Origin: Parascedosporium putredinis
Taxonomy: Eukaryota; Ascomycota; Sordariomycetes; Microascales; Microascaceae
Reading direction: 5' to 3'
Assembly (NCBI GenBank): GCA_949357655.1
Contig: CASHTG010000020.1
Span: 744,001 to 808,000 of the forward strand
DNA: 64,000 nucleotides
Shown here: positions 60,061 to 64,000 of the stretch, piece after piece
How positions within the stretch are numbered: position 1 is the first letter of the stretch
Layout of the letters: each line of letters opens with the position of its first letter
Notes under the pieces: model-generated
What the model saw: the letters and a program-made list of their open reading frames with translations, nothing else
What the model was told of the DNA's origin: nothing
Database searches by the model: none
Position numbers and translations under genes: made by a program

Positions 60061-62296
60061 ATGCCTGCCACCCCTGCGGTGTTGTCCCAGGCCTTTGAGG
60101 GGCGATTGCAAATGATCGCATTCCAACATCAATTCAACCCAGAAAAATGTATCCGTACTCCTTCTTTTCTTTCTTGGCTGTTTTGGGCTTTTCTTTTTCC
60201 CCTTCTTCCGTCTGCGTTTTGGTTCTGAGAGAGAGGTTGGCGTTTGTTAAAAGACTCATCATCATCATACTTGCTACCCCATGATAGACTTAGAGTTGTT
60301 GAACTCTTGACTCTGGTTGGTTCTGGTTTTCTTTTTTCTTTTTCCCTTTCATTTCAATTCTTTTTTCCCTTCGTCCTCAGAACAGCCTAGTCCTTGTCTG
60401 TTCTGTAGTTTTCTTTTCTTCCCCAAAATGATGAGGAGCATGGCCGGAAGAAGGAAATGGAGGACAAAATATGGACTCCGAAGAGGCTGGTTGCTTTGTA
60501 CAAAGAGGTTACTTTTAGGTAGGCATTTTGTCATATCAAATGCTCTCGGAACAGGTAAAATGACAATAAATCATTCCACCCTCTCCTGGTTTATCCCCCT
60601 CGCGACCTATCTTCCCCTCGAGCGTGTCTCTTGTTTTTTGTCAAGCTACATGTAGACTTTGCTAGCATTTAGTGCGAGATATGATTGTGAGCGGAGGATC
60701 GACACCATCGACGGCCCTCCACGCGATACGAGCAATCCAGCAATCCAACCTGAAGCCCAGCTAGCTAGACCCCGGCTAAGATTTCATCTGGTATCTTTAC
60801 TTTAGTTTGAGCTGTTCAGATAGCCACACGCCTAAACACGGAAACCAAGGAGAAATCATAAATGTAAATCAATGATCATAAGTGATTTTCCTAAGCTTCT
60901 ACCCTCTTCTACTGGCGCTGTATCATTCTAACTGCGCCTGTAGGGGACACAATGCCTTTTCCTTTCTCTCCGAACGTCTCTTTTCGTTTTGATCGTGGTT
61001 TTACTTGATGATTTGAAGTGATCTCTGAGGATGATAGCTCGAGTCGTGATACTTTTAGAGGACGATAACTACACCCTTTTTTGTGTTTCGGCCTCTATCC
61101 AAATTTGCAGAGAAAGGCCGGCCAGCCAAGTCACTTACTTGGCCTACTCATTCGGCGCCTGTACATGCTACGTTTTCATGAGGATATAAATCGCCAACAT
61201 CACCGTGCCCATTCATCGAGCAAACCCCAGTTCTATGTTTGGTGGTTGCACAGATTTCCGTCTATAAAAGGGAGTCATCGTCTAACCTTTGCCAGGCTTG
61301 TTTTCTTGACCTCCTTCCAACCCCAAACTCTTCATTTTACACAAGCTCTACAACAATCTAAAGAAAATTGCCTCGCTGAGTCCAACAACAACAGGCCCGC
61401 TTATTTGGACCTCTCTAGTCACCGTTTCTCCCCTTTCACTGCCACGAGATCGTGCGCCAAGATCGTCGACGCGGTTGACAGTCTTCCACCTTTGCGGTAC
61501 AGCAAGGAAACGATTCTTTGCATGAACGATAGTATTGCGGGTAAGCTCATTAAGAATTGGATCAGTTTCCCTGACGACTTCTACCAATCTCCTTAACTCT
61601 ATACCCTTGTGATGTCTCTTTGTGGTTTGATCTCTCATCGCCTCGTCAGCGGTTCCCGAGACCCCATCCCCTTTCCATATCTAGTGCTAGCATAGATCTG
61701 TATGCTTGATGGTGTATCTTGCGCCGGAAACCCCGAGACTACCGCACAGATCGGCAGCAATCTTGTTAGTCGTAGCTTCCGCTTGCTCTTGATACCGGTT
61801 GTAGACCAAGCAGCTGATATCAAAGTTGACTACACGTTTGTCCACCGCTCTTGCTTGATTCATATTGTGTGGAACCAAACCGGTGGCCGTATTCGGCTTC
61901 TTCCTTCTTCCCTCCTTCTCTCCTTCTCTCCTTCTTCTCTTCCTTCCTCTTTTCACGTCTCCTTCTTCACCTACATCTTCTCTCGTTCCCCATCCACATT
62001 AACCTAACTCTTCACTTCTCATCGACACCTTTCCGTGGCTTGACTCCAATGCTGAATTTGAGGCACTAGAACGTGATATCTACACTACTAGCTGGCACTT
62101 TACCCACGCTTTCTTCTTCTTCTTCTTTTGCTAGCACTCACCTTGGTATCTCTCTGCCCCTTGTATATTTACGCTTCCAATCACCTAGCTCTCGCTTTTG
62201 TGTGATACCCGGACTAACTTTCGCGACTAGCAGGTTTTGCTCCTTGAGCCCGTTGATGGTCAAGAAAGATTCTGATCACTCCTCATACATTTGACG
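60061..62296. promoter_or_regulatory. RNA14 3' flank and Argonaute upstream region
   Basis: About 2.2 kb. It begins with a T-rich RNA14 3' region (60150-60420). A 171-codon frame at 61081-61596 was considered, but it lacks domain or splice support. Pyrimidine tracts (61906-61975 and 62105-62125, TTC/CTT repeats) lie 170-390 bases upstream of the Argonaute ATG and look like promoter or leader sequence. Confidence 0.45.
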
Positions 62297-64000
62297 ATGG
62301 GGAGCCCTCCTATTGGTCGGGGAGGCTCGCACCACGAAGGTTCTCCTTCCGCAAGACGCCCATCCCGCGAGCCTTCGCCTTCTCGCCGCACATCACCTTC
62401 TCGTGATACCTCACCTTCTCGTAGTACTTCACCCTCTCGTTCGCGGGCTGGGTCAAATGCGGAAAATAATCCCTTTAGCCCCGGTATGGGTTACGACCCA
62501 GCCAAGCCTGAGCCTACTAGCAAGGAGAAGGTTAACGTCCGCGTTGACCTACCTCCTGAGGCATATCTAAAGGTACGCGGCGCTGAACGCCACATTGTTA
62601 AAACTCAACTAACTCAAGCACTAGACGCCTATCGATAGCCGATTTACCAAGCGTCCTGGCTTTAATACAAACAGCCGGCCCATATCTGTCCATGTTAACC
62701 AGTTTTCAGTGAAATCCATCGATCCGGACCAGAAGATTTATCAGTATGATGTAAGTGTTGATAAAGAGATTGGCCTTGAGGGTAGGATAAGCAACGCGGC
62801 GAAGCCTTTCTAAAGCGGAAATAGATCGCAATCTCACCGATCCCAAGGATAGAGAAGGCACTTCTTAAGAAGTGCTGGAATCACGCCTCCGTCAGGGATG
62901 CCTTGCGCGAGTCTCAGGCACACTGGCTTTATGATGGGAATAAACTTGCTTGGTATGTTATCCTCCGAGCTGAAAGCCCATGCCTAACCCGTGGAGTTTT
63001 ATTTCAGGTCCACGGCTTTAATAGGGAACGGCGAGCTTCGCCTTTCAATTGACCTTGACGCGGACAGAGATGTAAACCGGGAAGTAACATTGTCTATTTC
63101 ATGATGAAAAAGACGACTCAAATTGATATGCGGGCTCTCAAGTCCTACCTATCCGGAACCTCGGCCTGGGATAACACAGTCCTAGAGTGTATGAGTAAGT
63201 ATAGCGATCCTCCTACCTTCTTGGTCATTGTGGCCCAGAGAAAAGAATGCAAAAGCGCTCGTTTCTTTATCAGAGAAAGCTATGATATCGCTACATAGTT
63301 GTGCCTAGCAAAAAGAAGCTGACAAGGGGATTCAGACTTCTTGGACCATCTTATCCGCCAAAGGCCTTCCGAAAACCTCCTTGCTATTAAGCGCAACTTT
63401 TATAACTTGAATGAGCCCCGCAGGCCTCTCACAAATGGGACTTTTAATGAGGTTGCTACAGGCGCGTATGCCTCAATCAGGCTTTGCCAGGTAAGATTTG
63501 GGTCGTACGGAGTGGCACACAATGCTCCCCTGCAGATCTCCACGCCTCTAATCACTGTTCTCTCGGTAGATCAAGCCTGGAGGTACCGGCCTAGGAATTA
63601 ACGTAGATGTCGCCAACACGGCCATGTGGACGGGCGGCCAGAGTTTGCTGGCCCTCGTACAAGCTTACCTGCCCTCCATTGACCGTCGCTTCTCAAACTG
63701 TGAGTATTTGGCCCACCGCATCACTAGGCGGCATTAAGATTGTTTGCTAAAAGAAGGACATCCTATTCCATCTATAGTAAGCAAACCTGAACAAGCCAGG
63801 GCACTAAGTCCTGTTGCCGACTCAAACGGCGTTTATCGTCCCTCACAGATGTTCCAATATCTCAGGCGTTTTCACAAGTTGAAGTTCACCATGATGCATC
63901 GAGAACGTGGTGTGCAGCCAGGATCAACGAGAGAGCATACCGTCTTTCGTGTCGTTTTTGATCCTGCATATGGAAGCGAGGGTGCCACCGCTCGAAATGT
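62297..64000 (+). CDS. Argonaute protein, 5' part (RNA silencing), cut by window end
   Basis: Small-RNA-guided silencing protein of the QDE-2/SMS-2 type. Visible exons are 62297-62572, 62625-62750, 62825-62952, 63008-63194, 63336-63490, 63570-63699 and 63778-64000 (continuing). Residues about 20-52 are an Arg/Ser repeat with SPSR units. The Argonaute N domain follows (RPISVHVNQFSVKSI, YQYDIAISPIPR, LYDGNKLAWSTALIG), then the linker (FYNLNEPRRPLTNGT, GLGINVDVANTAMWTGGQSL) and the start of the next segment (HKLKFTMMHRERG). The PAZ, MID and PIWI domains lie outside the window, so catalytic competence cannot be judged. One break at GGG 63079-63081 needs a fourth G to join DVNRG to SNIVYFMMKKTTQIDM. 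All intron phases then agree. Which Neurospora paralogue it matches is undecided. Confidence 0.9.
62355..62452 (+). repeat. SPSR-encoding repeat in the Argonaute N-terminus
   Basis: Repeated units of about 15-24 bases coding for Ser-Pro-Ser-Arg and variants (RTSPSR, DTSPSR, STSPSRSR). The coding repeat makes a short RS-like region rather than the RG-rich tails usual in Argonautes. Disordered, and potentially a phosphorylation site (inference). Confidence 0.8.

Noticed and set aside
61081..61596. 171-codon plus-strand frame upstream of Argonaute
   Set aside because: No recognisable domain and no supported splice partner; more likely promoter or leader DNA.

Overview
The window is nuclear DNA of a filamentous ascomycete. 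Genes carry short GT-AG introns (about 50-130 bases) with fungal-type branch sites, and both strands are used without operons. The protein set (a CSP-2-like grainyhead factor, a RasGAP, an Argonaute, a galactan-active GH43 enzyme) fits Sordariomycetes, probably near Sordariales or Chaetomiaceae. The lineage is inferred from the proteins, not measured.

Layout, left to right: a grainyhead/CP2 transcription factor (-, 0.6-3.1 kb). A gene-poor stretch of about 13 kb follows, with weak coding relics at 11.7-15.3 kb. Then come a Kes1/Osh4-type oxysterol-binding protein (+, 16.2-17.9 kb), the mitochondrial matrix protein MAM33/p32 (-, 18.6-19.6 kb), exonuclease EXO1 (-, 20.2-22.7 kb), ribosome-biogenesis factor TMA16 (+, 23.8-24.8 kb), a possible small Cys-rich protein (+, 26.7 kb), a Prx5-type peroxiredoxin (-, 27.4-28.2 kb), an Ariadne-type RBR ubiquitin ligase (+, 30.4-32.3 kb) and a secreted GH43 exo-beta-1,3-galactanase with CBM35 (-, 33.1-35.1 kb). 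A second gene-poor stretch of about 9.7 kb leads to a RasGAP (+, 44.9-47.6 kb). Next are a CorA-like membrane protein (-, 48.9-51.8 kb), an unassigned spliced candidate (-, 52.8-53.3 kb), histone chaperone ASF1 (-, 54.2-55.4 kb), mRNA 3'-end factor RNA14 (+, 56.8-60.1 kb) and the 5' part of an Argonaute gene (+, from 62.3 kb, cut by the window end).

The genes are mostly independent housekeeping or regulatory units. EXO1/TMA16, PRX/Ariadne and ASF1/RNA14 are divergent pairs with intergenic promoters. OSBP/MAM33, Ariadne/GH43 and RasGAP/CorA-like are convergent pairs. No biosynthetic cluster, transposon, tRNA, rRNA or CRISPR array was recognised.

The strongest pattern in the window is technical or evolutionary. 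At least 16 one-base frame breaks interrupt nine otherwise well-formed conserved genes. Every one is repaired by adding a base, never by removing one, and most lie in short C/G or A/T runs that look one base too short. Adding the bases makes every complete coding length an exact multiple of three. This points to under-called homopolymers in the assembly rather than to pseudogenes. The affected products should be read as functional genes with damaged reading frames in this copy of the sequence.
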